From contig NC_069362.1 in NCBI RefSeq assembly GCF_021730395.1, forward strand, positions 63,195,501 to 63,259,500: a stretch of DNA of 64,000 bases, read 5' to 3'. Positions 34,636-45,976 of this stretch are shown here, one piece after another; position 1 is the stretch's first letter; every line of letters starts with the position of its first letter. Below the pieces are notes generated by a model, which was not told the origin of the DNA, did not search any database, and worked only from the letters and a program-made list of their open reading frames with translations. The translations under genes were made by a program, and so were the position numbers. This DNA comes from Mercenaria mercenaria. Taxonomy: Eukaryota > Mollusca > Bivalvia > Venerida > Veneridae.

Positions 34636-34820
34636 GAATCGAAATAATAAATATGTTCCAATAACTTTATCAATTAATAAAACATGGGCAGTCGTTTGGA
34701 TGCGAATAATTAAATCACTCGTGCTGCGCACTCATGATTTAATTATTACGCATCCAAACTCCTGCCCATATTTTATTAACTGATAAAATAAAGGAACAGA
34801 TTTATTATTTCTTAATTACT
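34636..34820. repeat. 185-bp palindrome (fold-back MITE)
   Basis: Arms of about 80 bp: AATAATAAAT.TGTTCC, TTATCAATTAATAAAA, ATGGGCAG..TTTGGATGCG, AATAATTAAATCA around the centre CTCGTGCTGCGCACTCA. A related core (TTTCACTCGAGCTGCGCCC) occurs at about 29672-29710. Confidence 0.8.
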
Positions 34821-34910
34821 AAGTATTAATTCATTTAAGTCTAGAGCACAAGAATTACTGATAGGATGTAAAACCATGATACCTTGTATGTAATGGTTGC
34901 CAGTTTGCAC

Positions 34911-35245
34911 TTCTTAGATGTAAGATAATAAAAAAAATCTTCCCAATAAGCGGAATGAGTAAGGTTAATGCAGTATATGCTTAAGGGATGGCAATTTTAA
35001 AACTCAAGATTATAAAGGCATCCCAGTAGAAAATGAGAATGTCCTCTTTGTACTGGAATGTTGTGGTTCTACAATGTTATACAGCGTATAAGGATATGAT
35101 GCCCTACCGTTAGGACTACCAAGACCCTGGTGCTTTGATTACACAGACAAGAGTGTAGAGATTCTGACCAGACTATCACAGCTTGATTCAGCAACAAGAA
35201 GGCGCAAGCACGGTACATATTGAAGGCTCATTATGGCTTTTTTAT
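34911..35245 (+). repeat. About 330-bp direct repeat, left copy
   Basis: Matches 38323-38655 (GAATGTTGTGGTTCTACAAT, GGATATGATGCCCTACCG, GATTCTGACCAGACTATCAC). Differences are mostly single-base insertions and deletions scattered evenly, more like unpolished sequence than normal divergence. Fragments of an open frame exist (ENENVLFVLECCGSTMLYQ; DYTDKSVEILTRLSQLDSAN) but I cannot assign it. Confidence 0.8.
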
Positions 35246-35249
35246 GTGT

Positions 35250-38200
35250 TCCACATTTTTGCATGACATAGTGACTGGGCTGGATCCTTGCTCGACTTAC
35301 GGGATAGATGTGTTTCATCCCGCTTCGTTGCGCATCTGCGGTCTTGGTACTTGCTGACTTGTGTCTTGCTTCTTCTGTTCTTCTCCAGGGCACAGTCGTT
35401 CCGTATCACTTCTTTGGGTGTGCCACAGCACATGTCTGGACGTGGTTTGTTTGTAGATGTCCGGAAACCCAGCTTCCTTCCCGATCCACGCATTTCCCAC
35501 TTCTGGTTCATTTAGCAGGCCGTGTGCTAGGGTGTGGTCTTTTCCCCTCTACAATGGGTGAATTGGGTCCTTTCTTGGGGTTCGTGGTTTCTTTCTCTCC
35601 TTTCCAAGTATCTGCCAGCTCGCGCAAGACTTGGTCATGGCGCCAGCAGTACGTCCCTGTGTCAACGCAGTTTTCAGATGAGAGTGTGTGCTGGGGCTGC
35701 CCTTCCATTGCACAGGGGCAGTTGGTCATCTGCAGTTCCACCTTGAGATTTGCTGGTGTTGGAAGTAGGTCATACACTGACGAAGAAGGAGGCGGTTGAA
35801 GTGTTTAATTCCACAACTCCGCCGGTAGTGTTCTTTCTGGATGGCCATTTTGTCATGCACCTGCACTGCTCTGCACGGATCTTGCGACCTGCTTGATCCT
35901 TCTCCGAACTCTTCGACAGAACCTTTTTCCAGCTGTTGCCTGTTCCGGTGCTGATGTCTTGTCAAACCCTTCTCTCCCGATGTGTTGTACCACTATTCCT
36001 GGCTTAGAAGCTCAGCCGGTCAACGCTTGCGTACGGCCACTTTCCTGTTCTGACGTCTATGCCCGCTTTATGATCTTCATTGCGGATCTCAGGGTGAGCA
36101 GGAGTCTTGCTTTTGTCACCTTGTACTCCTCGTTAGCGCGTATGGCACTGGAGTTTGTCGATTGCCATACACCCAGTGTGGTAAAGATGTGTAGCGAGCC
36201 ATCTCTTGAGTATTGTAACAGTTTGCTCTAGCGTTCGATCAGGCTGTGGTACTTCTACACATGAGTGGCATACAGTTGAAGCAGCCCATGCTGGACTCAG
36301 GCTTTGAATTTTCAGGAGTCAGCTGTTATCTTCTGGAGACATCGTGTACTGCTCCCTCGCTTCTTGATGCCTGTCGGTAGTGTAGAATCAAACATTGCCA
36401 AGGCACTTGATAGGGTGTGATAGGGATGGTTCTTCCCTGTATTTCGAGTTTAAATCATCGGTGACTTCCCTTCCTTATCCTAGCTCTGGACTTCTTTAGT
36501 TGAGTATATGGGCCCATGTGCAGTCTCATCGTGCTCTCAGATCCCTTGTTGGCAGTGTCTCGGTGACTGTCATGTCATCCATAATCCCTGTTTGAGGTAG
36601 ACGATCCAGAGCTTGTTTGGGCCTAGACTCCCTTCTGCTGCCTTTAGTCATTCATGCCAACAGAAACAGGATGTGCAGCCTGGACTTACCTTTTCAATGG
36701 ATCCATAAGTTGTAAATGTCAGGAGACCTCTGTTGTTGCTGAGATATGGTGACTGCTTGCGAACTGTTCCGGGATGTGGTGTGTGTCAGGCCGCATCATA
36801 GACGGGGTATAGTCATGATAGCCAGTCCAGCTATTACGTTATCTCTCTGGTTGATTCTTGCTGTGCGCAGTGGGTCAGGCGTGTGTGTTGACCCAGAACA
36901 GGTAGCTCCTTTTGCATGGTGTCAACGTGTGTTGGCAGCGGTAATTGGCATCTTGTGGATAGAAAAATATCTTTCCTCAACTCAGTAGTGAGATAGTTCG
37001 GAACGTTTGATGTCTGTGGTCCTTCTCTTTGGGCAAGAGCTCTGTCTCTGCCAGACTTTGTACGTACTTTCTTCCTGCAGTCGCGTAGAACCATAACCTG
37101 AAAAGCTTGGACACTTCTTATGACTTAGGAGCCGTGGGCTGGAGATGAGCGGCAGTGCTTCTTAATATCTGTGATTTCTCATGACAGCTCTTTCATATCT
37201 GAAGGACTGTGGGCTTCTGCAGGTGGATTCTTCACATGTCAAGCTCTCGCCTGAAAGATCTGAATGACGTTGTGGGTAGCTCAGCTCTGCTTGATGCTCT
37301 GTAGTTTCAGATTTTCCTACTACACAGTTTGGTGAATTTGTGGGGTTGTTGATGAAAGTGCTCTTTTCTGGTTTAACTTTCTTTGCCTTGGGTTTGCTGT
37401 GGAGAGCGATTGAGTCTGGATAGTGTTCTCTGAGCTCTCCTAACCTTCCTCTCTGCTGGTAGCGCGTTGATTTGCTCTTCAAAGACGGAGTTCGACCTGA
37501 GTTTCTTGTTTACTGCTTCGATTAGGTCTGGGTTGGTAGCAATTTGGTAGTATTTTCTTAGGCAAACTTTCTTTCCACAGCATATACAATGGTGGGGGGG
37601 CCTGCAGCGTCTTTCAACTCACGCAGAGTGCTTGCAGTATTTTATCCACGTCATGTCAATGCCCCAATCTTCTCATGATCTTTGGCATGCATCATCTTTC
37701 TCTTCTGCAAAAGGTTCCCTGCTTTGTCAGCACTTCTTTGTGTCTTCAGGCGACCCTGTCCATGCCAGGGAATGCAGTGTTCATTTGTGTATTGCAAGAG
37801 ACATGGTTTCTTATAGCGTCTAATATGGGCTCTTCATGATGGTACTCAAAGTTGGGAATTTCACGTGGCTGTTGCTCTCGAAGATTGGAGGTCTCTCTGG
37901 GTACTGATCATCGTTGCTCTGAAGGAACAGGTTACCTGCTGTACCCTTCTGTTCACACCAGGCGATTCTGATGCCCTCAGTAACTCAAACAACTGCCGTC
38001 AGAAAACAGGGGCTGAGAGGTCTCAGTACTGGGGTCAACAGATGCTATCCTCCGTCTCACCAGGTAAACCTGTGCGTTGTCTCTGTGCATTTCCTTCGGC
38101 AGCGCTCTTTGCTGATGGATTTTCAGCCGTGGTTCTCACAAACTTTGCCACAATGGCAGGTGAGGTGCTGCAACTGTTCAGTCTTGGACGGTCGAGCGAT

Positions 38201-38320
38201 TCCTGAATATCGTCCTGTGGCCATCATCCCCTCGGAGCCTGGGGTTTCTTGAGTGTTGTGTTGAATTGGGCTGCTTCACAGAGTGTTGAGGTTGCGCCTC
38301 TCAACACCAGTCTAGTCTTA
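35250..38320 (-). pseudogene. Degraded RLE-type LINE, minus strand
   Basis: GC-richer than its surroundings. Read on the minus strand across several frames it gives, in order, a C2H2-like N terminus (CHCGKVCENHG near 38165), EYKVTKARLLLTLRSA-like text near 36110, MYDLLPTPANL and GTYCWRHDQVLRELADT near 35770-35600, and RPDMCCGTPKEVIRND with SKYQDRRCA and SLCHAKMW near 35440-35250. These match the C-terminal half of invertebrate LINEs that carry a zinc-finger N terminus and a restriction-like endonuclease. Frame breaks occur every few tens of codons, far more than in the LINE at 8192. Family assignment is from memory of such proteins. Confidence 0.5.
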
Positions 38321-38322
38321 CT

Positions 38323-38655
38323 AGATGTAGAATAAAAAAATCTTCCAGTAGCGGATGAGTAGGTTATGCAGATTGCTTAAGATGGATTTTACTCAGATTA
38401 TAAGATCCCAGTAAGAAAAATGAGAATGTCCATTTTAGTACTGGAATGTTGTGGTTCTACAATGTTATATCAGCGTATAAGGATATGATGCCCTACCGTT
38501 TCAGACTACCAAGACCCTGGCTGCTTTGATTACACAGACAAAAGTGTAGAGATTCTGACCAGACTATCACAGCTTGATTCAGCAAACAAGAAGGCCGCAA
38601 GCACGGTACATATCTGAAGGCTCATAATGGCTTTGTTTTAAATGTGGTTACCACA
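38323..38655 (+). repeat. About 330-bp direct repeat, right copy
   Basis: Second copy of 34911-35245, on the other side of the degraded LINE. It lacks bases that the left copy has and the reverse, e.g. CCGTTTCAGACTACC here against CCGTTAGGACTACC there. Confidence 0.8.
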
Positions 38656-39254
38656 TTTTTGTTATGAACATAAAATATATTCTTTTCTTGTTAAAATCAT
38701 ATTTTCAATGATTGTTCTCTAATATATATGCCATAAGTTTGAAGATTTGATTCATATTGAAGAAAGTATTACTGAATCCATTATTTTGAGTACCTCCCTT
38801 TTTGGTAACTGTATATGTTCATGTGTAAAATTAAAAGTGGTGCTTTACTAACCATTTAATTATGCTTAATTTCTACTTGAACACCTGTTTTGCCTATTTT
38901 TAACATAACATTTAAAGCCGTGTGGAACTTTAAAAAGCTAGTACCCTGTTCATACAAAAACCAGAAACTTTCAAATATGTTACATGAGAATTTTCAAACA
39001 AACAAGTTCTATTTCTGTAAAAAGAAGTCTTTCAAACAAATGGTTTGGAAAAGTATTGATGACTTTGAGTATATAATACAATTTACTAGATAACTACCAC
39101 ACACCTGCTTAATTCCTTAAAAGCTTCAGGTGGCTTTCTTTTAGAAGTTTTAGGAGCTTGTAAACACTATGGTAAGATTTTTTGCAGGTTATTATTTCTG
39201 ATTTGTAGAAGTTTTATCACCAGTGCACAACAGATTTATTTATTTATTATTCAG

Positions 39255-39398
39255 ATATCTGAACATCATGGTAAGAAAAGGCGGCGAAAGGCAGCACCTG
39301 CCAAAGACAACAAAACAGATGAAGAAAAATCGGCATTCAGTGAAAAAGACTTTGAAGCCTTCTCGAAAGAATTTGATTTTAGCAAATTAAAGAAGACA
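39255..39398 (+). CDS. Gene X terminal coding exon
   Basis: Acceptor TATTTATTATTCAG before 39255. The frame reads ISEHHGKKRRRKAAPAKDN, KTDEEKSAFSEKDFEAFSK, EFDFSKLKKT and stops at TGA 39399-39401. Basic stretch followed by an acidic/aromatic tail (F-S-E-K-D-F-E-A-F), faintly like the C terminus of small nucleolar regulators such as AROS, but not enough to name it. It starts in phase 0, so at least one exon between 33118 and here is unseen. An AATAAA at about 39594 could be its polyadenylation signal. Confidence 0.6.
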
Positions 39399-39534
39399 TG
39401 ATGAAAAATTAGCAGTTTTATATCTGTCAATATGTTATAGTATGATGTAGTATGCTAGTAGCCAATTTACAGACCCTGACTACAGCTACATGAACTAGGT
39501 TAACATTTATGTTATTGCTGTACTGACATGAGAG

Positions 39535-40121
39535 CAGTCCCCGGACAAAGATCATACAAATACTGTGCTAGAAATGTTAAAGTAGGTCTGTAATAAAAAT
39601 GTGGTTAGTAAAAAAGACTTTGGGTCTGTTTCTATTGCGGCATGGAGTTTTCCGAGAAATGACGTCACTTTCATGCACATTCAAGGGGCCCACCAACAGG
39701 GGGTACATAAATCGTCACATTTTAAACACTGTCAGCAGTAATGGCCGTCCGCTTGTTTCTCATGTATATAAATCGAGACCTAGACGTATAGACAGAAAAT
39801 ATCAGTACTCATTACATAATGATAATGTCTGCGAGTCTGACTAATGCAAAATCCTGCTATTACAAATGCCTCTGGCCCAGGACAGGCATCTCTTATGCAT
39901 GCTCATGTAGACAGATACCCCCATCAGTGATAATATAAAAACCTACTCATGTTGTGAATCTTAGAATTTTTAAAGTTATACATATACCTATAAAAAGAAC
40001 GAACTGAACAGTTATCAAGAAAATATGCATCTCTTTGATGAAAAACGATCACCAGTAAACAAAATGTGAAAATAAAGCATTTAGGGAGAGTGGACGGTGA
40101 TTACTACTGTCCGGGGACTGT
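39535..40121. mobile_element. MITE R overlapping the gene X 3' region
   Basis: Inverted ends CAGTCCCCGGACA and TGTCCGGGGACTG, 587 bp. No clear target duplication. It contains the AATAAA that may end gene X transcripts. Confidence 0.65.
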
Positions 40122-40143
40122 TCCCCTGCCAGTATTCTTTACA

Positions 40144-40405
40144 TGACCTAATCTATTTTCCTATTAAACAAAGAAGACTGAAACTGTGTGTTTCAGTTAT
40201 TAAGTCATACTATAGAATGTTGTAGTGGCGTGCTGGAAAAGAAAACTACACAAAACAGGCAAATATTAGAGGATGTAGATAATAATCCTTGATAGAGTGT
40301 TAGAATCGAAATATTAATAAAATTATTTAATGTAACATTTAATCACAATGCATCTGAACTCCAGACAGTGATTTTATTTAATGGAAAATCACTCTTTTTA
40401 CCAGC
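40144..40405 (+). repeat. Dispersed repeat D, copy 2
   Basis: Matches 22286-22640 in the same word order: GACCTAATCTATTTTCCTAT, AGAAGACTGAAACTGTGT, GTGTTAGAATCGAAATATTA. Confidence 0.65.
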
Positions 40406-40703
40406 TTATAAATTATAATAAAGCTAATATTACATGGAATGGTTTCAAATAGTTGAGCAAAGTGCCATTAGACAAAAAAGATATGTTTTAAGACTTTAGC
40501 AATTAAAATTTCATAAAACATTACATGCCGCCTTCAGGAAATACTTCTCTGTTATGTCTTAGACTGTAGAAAAGTATTGGATCTGTAACCAATGATTTTC
40601 AGTTCACTTATCTGTAAATTATTCCAGGTCATTCTACATCTGTTAAGTGAATTTGTTAGGTAGATCATTTATTTGGCCAATACAGTGGTTGCTATAACAC
40701 TTT

Positions 40704-41468
40704 TTGCTCTCTGTGAGCTATTTTAATTGCATCTCTGTCTGTCCACACTTTCCTTCAAACAACATTTCCTCTGAAACCGTTAGGTGGAAGTTGATGAAAC
40801 TTGGCCCAGATGTTCCTTGGGTGGTCCTCTTCCAAAGTTCTTCAGACGGTTTTGCTTTGTTGCACATAGGGCCTGTCAGAGCTAAAAATAGAAAATTTCA
40901 AACAACATCTCCTCCTAAACTGCTGGTTTGGTTTTGAAATAATTTAAAATAAATGGTCCTTATGTAACCCTCTAACAAGATTGTTCAAATTATTTTAATT
41001 CATCAAAACACAGCTGTCAGAGGGCATGGTCACTTTTCCCTATATGTATAAAGTGGAAACTTTAAAAATCGTCTTCTCAGAAATAGCTGTCCCAATCTAA
41101 AAATAATTTTACACAAATATTTCTTTGGTGAGCCTTTACGAATGTTTTACAAATTATTTTGTTTTGTCAAAAAACATGGCCACCAAGGGTTATGGTCACT
41201 TTTCCCTGTATGTGTGTAGTGGAAACTTGTTTGATATTGTCATATCACAACATTTCACAAGTGTCATCCCCCACCTCCCCAAATCCCCCCATACACATTA
41301 CCTGGCTGTATGTAGATGCATTTAGTAAAAACTTTTAAAACATTCTTGTCAAAAACACTATTTCAAAATAATTTCACAGACATTTTCACTGCAAAACCAT
41401 TTACCAAAACTGTTCAACCAAGCAGGGTAACTCAGGTGAGAGAATCTAAGGCCATCATGGCCCTCTTG
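40704..41468 (+). mobile_element. Tandem-repeat element K
   Basis: Units contain CAAACAACATTTCCTCTGAAA / CAAACAACATCTCCTCC-type words and GGTCACTTTTCCCTATATG / GGTCACTTTTCCCTGTATG at about 165-bp spacing. It ends AGGCCATCATGGCC-CTCTTG at 41451-41468, the same terminal palindrome design as A and H. The left end is eroded. Confidence 0.6.
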
Positions 41469-41471
41469 TTA

Positions 41472-42050
41472 TGTATTCACTTCACTGTGCTTCAGTACTG
41501 AAAACTACAAACATACCGGTAATTCTTTTAGATTGTCAATAACCTATGTTATAATGCTTTAATTAAGTACAGTCACTATTGATGTGATTATAATTGCTCT
41601 AATTTGACTGTAAGTTTTAGAACATCATCATTATTCTGTTTGATTTTTATGTTGACTTACAATGACTCTACTTCAATGACTATGTCATACTGGTTAGTGT
41701 ATCTAGATGTAATTTAGATTGTGCTACAGAAATTCATTAGAATGGCAGTCTCGTATAAATTATGCTAAAATTGTTGCAATAATGAATAAATTTAAGAACT
41801 TTATTTGTTATCATAGTTTTATTTGAAGGCACAAGAACCGTCTAGTGACTTTTATACAAAATCTAACATTTTATCATACCTCAAATAAATATTCAATTTA
41901 AAATTTCCATAGACCATCAGGGATTTTTTTAACACTACATTTCAAATAATCACAAGGTGTGAATATTGTTTCCCAATTCATCTGGTAAGGTGGTATTTGT
42001 TTCTAAAACACCTGTACGGACAAGCATCAAGGCTGGAACAAAAATATGTA
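41472..42050. other. Nothing recognised
   Basis: AT-rich spacer without supported ORF. Confidence 0.4.
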
Positions 42051-42053
42051 TTT

Positions 42054-42238
42054 GAGCCACACCATGAGAAAACCAACATAGTGGCTTTGCGACCAGCATG
42101 GATCCAGACCAGCCTGCACATCCGCGCAGTCTGGTCAGGATCCATGCTGTTCGCTAATGGTTTCTCTAACTGCAGTAGGCTGGTCTGGATCCATGCTGGT
42201 CGCAAACCCACTATGTTGGTTTTCTCATGGCGCGGCTC
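42054..42238. mobile_element. Fold-back MITE G, copy 1 (short form)
   Basis: Inverted ends GAGCC(A/G)C(A/G)CCATGAGAAAA and continuing AACATAGTGG, flanked by ATTT on both sides. 185 bp; the centre is shorter than in copies 2 and 3. Confidence 0.85.
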
Positions 42239-42663
42239 ATTTGTTACTAATCTGAAAAGAAAGAGAAAAAGTTGCTATCTAAGAATTTCAAGGGTAACTT
42301 TTTATTCTGTTAAACTATCAAAGGATGGGATTTCCTGTGTACTAAAACAATTCAGGCATGCTTGTGTGATATGGGATATTGTTTGCCTGTGTAAATGTTT
42401 TGATCTATTCCCCGAGTAGTTACTTAGATGCCATTTGGAACATACAAAAATTGGATGCAAACATAGAAGATGATGCAGATGAAAAGGCAAGTGTGCCTAT
42501 CCTTTTAAGAACAATGTCACCCAAAAATTACGGAGAGCCGTTATATCAGTAACACAGGGTATCTGACCTTTGATCGGACTGAAAATTGTGCTCAGAAGTA
42601 GTCTCATTATAGGAAACATAAATTTGTGCCATGTTACAAGAAAATTTCAGGGGTTGAATATAA

Positions 42664-42800
42664 AGTGATTCTGTCATCTGTGCAGGCTGATCATGGTCTG
42701 CACTGTTCGCAATTCAGTCAGTAAATTTTCAGTGAACTAATAAATGGTATTACCCAAATTGAATGATGGACCAGTCCATTTAAGAAATATAGCAGGGTAA
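42664..42800 (-). mobile_element. MITE F copy 4, minus strand, truncated
   Basis: Reverse complement of the 27386 copy: CAGGCTGATCATGGTCTGC, AATTCAGTCAGTAAATT, TGGACCAGTCCATTTAAG, TAGCAGGGTAAG. Confidence 0.65.
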
Positions 42801-43250
42801 GAATTTTTGCAACTTCTCTTAAACATTAAATACTCGATAGGTAATTAGCACCTTTCCACTACGAAAAATTTGTTGTGGGTCTTTTTTTGCGATGCATGGC
42901 ATAGGCCACGTTTGTTGTGCTCGGCACTTCTGGGAAATCTTTCTTTACGTTTTGATTTTAACAAAAATATACTGTAAGAGGGAGGCAGGCACTTGGGTTT
43001 GCCTGGTTTGTCCATTCCTCTGAAAAAACTGGTGTTGTGCATGGCTTTTTCAAAAATATGAATAAAGGGCCAAAAAGTTTGTGTTGCAGTTACCTCCAAA
43101 TGTGTTCAACCTATGGTCATGAAACATTAAAGAAATGTTAATCAAAATGTGAACTTTTGCACCTCCGGTTTTGGTAGTGATTTCACTCAGTAAGACAAGA
43201 GAGCTGGCCCTGACTTAGCTAAAAATATGCTTAAGGCCTTACTTGGTTTT
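42801..43250. other. Nothing recognised
   Basis: Short open frame 42845-43099 on the minus strand shows no motif. Confidence 0.4.
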
Positions 43251-44120
43251 TTAGCTCACCTGAACCGAAGATTCAGGGTGAGCTATTAGTATAGGTGGCA
43301 TCATCCACAATTTCAATTAAACATCTCCTGTGAAACTACTGGCCATAATTACACCAAACTTGGTCAGTAGCATAGCCCTCTATCAAGTTTGATTAAATGG
43401 TGCACCTTGGCTCCTTTTAGGGGCCGCCAGAGCTAATAACAGAAAAACTCTTAAAAAATTTCTTCACATGAACCGCTTGATGGATCTCCATAGTTTTGTT
43501 CAAATGGCCCCTCTTAGGGTCTGCTAGAGCCAAAATTAGAAATGCCTTTAAACGACTTCTTCTCATGAACTGCTTGAAGGATGCTCATAAAACTTGGTCA
43601 GTAGCATCATTATAAGGTCCTCTTCCAATATTGTTTAAATGGGGGCACTTGGCCCCTTTAAGGGGCCACTAAGTAAAAAAGGAAATAACTTTAATAGATT
43701 TCTACTCATGAACTGCTTGATGGATCTTCATCAAACTTGGTCTGTTGCATCATTATAAGGTCCTCTCCTAAATTTGTACAAATTGGGGTAGTTGGTCCCC
43801 CTTTTAGGTGCCATTAGAACAAAAATGTAAATGCCTTCAAAAGACTTCTTCTCATGAACTGCTTAGATCTTCATCAGATTTGATTTGTAGCATTATTATA
43901 AGGCTCTTTACCAAAATTTTTCAATTGGGGACATCTGGCCTCTTTGAGGCTGCTAGAGCTAAAACTAGAAATACCTTTAAACAACTTCTTCTAATGAATG
44001 GCTAGGTGGATTTTCATCAGGTTTGTAGGATCATTAAAAGGTCCTCTCTCAAATTTGTTCAAATGGGGGCAGTTGGCCCCTTTTAGGGTTTGCTAGGGAT
44101 AAAAGTAAAAATACATTTTA

Positions 44121-44484
44121 AAGGCCTAGATTCACTACTATATAAGTGTACCCCCCCAAATCCAATATACAACTCCCATCTTATCTGCTGCTTATCAGCG
44201 ATTATGTAATAGCAACTGATTAGAGGGCAATTAGCACAGCAGGGACCCCAACTAGACCATGAAGATGTGTGCAGTGGAGTTGAAAGAAATTAATTTTTCT
44301 TCTGTAAATGTGGAATGATAATAATAATAATTATTATTTTGATATTATGTAGATGATAATAACTATTACTTTAATGTTATAATAATGATAATAATAATAA
44401 AAATAGAAATAATCAAAATCATAATTATTATTATTCTCATTATTATTATTATTGTCATTATTATTATTATTATTATCATGGGTA

Positions 44485-44523
<39 letters not shown>

Positions 44524-45223
44524 TACTATTATATTACATATAGGATGATAAAAGATACAATAATAATATTGAAAATAATAATGATAGTGAAAACTTCCTG
44601 AGTTCTTTTATGCTGACACAATATTTTTCAATTTCGAAATTGATTTTCATGTATTCATGAAATCAACATTATTTGAATATAAAATTATTGTGTTCCATCT
44701 ATATTCAATTTTCATTTTCAGTATGTTGTCAAAAGGGACTTTTTTCATTCTTTGCTTTGTAACTTTGAAATTCACGTTCTGTTTTCAATTTAGACAAATG
44801 TTATTTAAAGTATTCTGCAAACTTTAGATGAGTGAAAGTCACATTTTTCAGAAATATCACAATTCTCCAGACAGAATTTGAAAAAATAAAAATTTGCATG
44901 TTTCTTTCAGTAAGTTTCTCATTATTTCATTATTGTGAAAATAAGTTTCTTATTATTTTATTATTGTGTTTGATCAACAAATATTTTTTTTTACATAGAA
45001 ATGCCAAAAAAATTAGTATAACGTTAAAAGTTACCAATTATTCATTAATTTAAAATAAATTACATCGTTTCCCCTTCTCACTAATAGATACACTTGTAAG
45101 GTAGACTGACTCTCCAATAAACAATGACCCTTGTTTACTGGAGCCATACTGTGATGGTCATTAGCCCCCAACTGTGCTGGTGAAGACAAAAATCCCTTGG
45201 CCCATTGCCAAAATCTAGGCCTT
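44121..45223. mobile_element. MITE S inside element H, TA target
   Basis: 1103 bp with inverted ends AAGGCCTAGATT / AATCTAGGCCTT and TA on both sides (44119-44120, 45224-45225), as in Tc1/mariner relatives. Removing it rejoins the H unit. Contains the large ATT microsatellite. Confidence 0.65.
44318..44585 (+). repeat. (ATT)n / (AAT)n microsatellite
   Basis: Compound trinucleotide array, AAT units on the left turning into ATT units from about 44424, so the two halves are partly complementary. Confidence 0.9.
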
Positions 45224-45361
45224 TAATGACTACTTAGCGTGAACCATGCAGTGGATCTTCATCAAACATGGTCTGTGGCATCAATATAAGGTCCTCTCCT
45301 AAATTTGTTCAATTTGGGGTGTTTGACCCCTTTTTAGGGTCAGATGGTTAAAGTCCTCTTC

Positions 45362-45440
45362 ATTTATTTGGGTTTTACGGCGCACCAACACAGTATAGGT
45401 TATATGGCTCCAAACAGGACTACAAATTTTGGTTTCACAT
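45362..45440 (-). mobile_element. SINE 3' fragment
   Basis: TTTATTTGGGTTTTACGGCG, CACAGTATAGGTTATATGGC resemble the tail of the SINE at 54930-55213. The tRNA-like head is absent. Confidence 0.5.
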
Positions 45441-45603
45441 CTCATTTACATCGATTTAAAGGGAAAGGCAACGTTGTTCTTGTGTTAATTTCATCAGCTG
45501 GGATTTTATAAACCATTTAAAGAAGTGAAAGAATTTTCAAAATCGGAGTAAAAATGAAAATGTTATGAGCATTTAAATATTTTGCCAAATTGGCCGCCAT
45601 TTT

Positions 45604-45617
45604 GTTTCCATGGCAAC
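45604..45617. promoter_or_regulatory. Perfect RFX X-box word
   Basis: GTTTCCATGGCAAC fits the RFX palindrome GTNNCCATGGNAAC. It lies near the end of element H, between ATGG-rich blocks (CCGCCATTTTG, AAAATGGC). Regulatory role not shown. Confidence 0.35.
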
Positions 45618-45976
45618 AAAAAACAAAATGGCAGATTTATTAATTTTTTAGATACACATTTGAACTGCGTTTACTTATTACTGTAAAATAATTTCTCTAC
45701 TTTTTCCAGCTATAATGAAAGAAATTATCACGTTTTACACCTTACTTTCAAGAAACATATGAAAATTAGTCTTTTAAAAGGTTATTTGCTAAACAAAGTA
45801 TTCAGCTGTGTGTAAATGATGTCATATACACACTAAAATGGCTGCCTCCATTATCAGCCATTTTCTTAAATTTCAAACTGCCATATCTTTTTCAATAGTT
45901 GTCCGATTTTAAAAATTCTTTCAGCGTTATGAAAGTCCTCTTTAGGTGAGCAACTTAGGCCCATTTGGGCCTCTTG

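Larger units (their letters stand above)
43253..45976 (+). mobile_element. Tandem-repeat element H, interrupted by MITE S
   Basis: Starts with hairpin AGCTCACC-TGAA..TTCA-GGGTGAGCT at 43253-43284, then about six units of roughly 143 bp (TTCTTCTCATGAACTGCTTG, CATCAAACTTGGTC, GGTCCTCTCC, TTGGCCCC). The array resumes at 45226 after MITE S. It ends GGTGAGCAACTT and palindrome AGGCCCATTTGGGCCT with CTCTTG at about 45976. The 45480-45900 part is not unit-like and carries a perfect RFX X-box. Confidence 0.7.

Noticed and set aside
35288-36231. Several overlapping ORFs of 70-163 codons on both strands
   Set aside because: GC-richer DNA gives chance ORFs; only the minus-strand fragments resemble a known (LINE) protein.
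34911-38655. LTR element suggested by the direct repeats
   Set aside because: The repeats lack TG..CA ends, and the interior reads as a LINE with restriction-like endonuclease features on the minus strand.
41997-42419. 140-codon ORF
   Set aside because: Most of it is the palindromic MITE G copy 1 read through.
42421-42550. Open frame YLDAIWNIQKLDANIEDDAD with a GC-AG type donor AAG/GCAAGT
   Set aside because: No convincing acceptor or neighbouring exon, so it could be chance.
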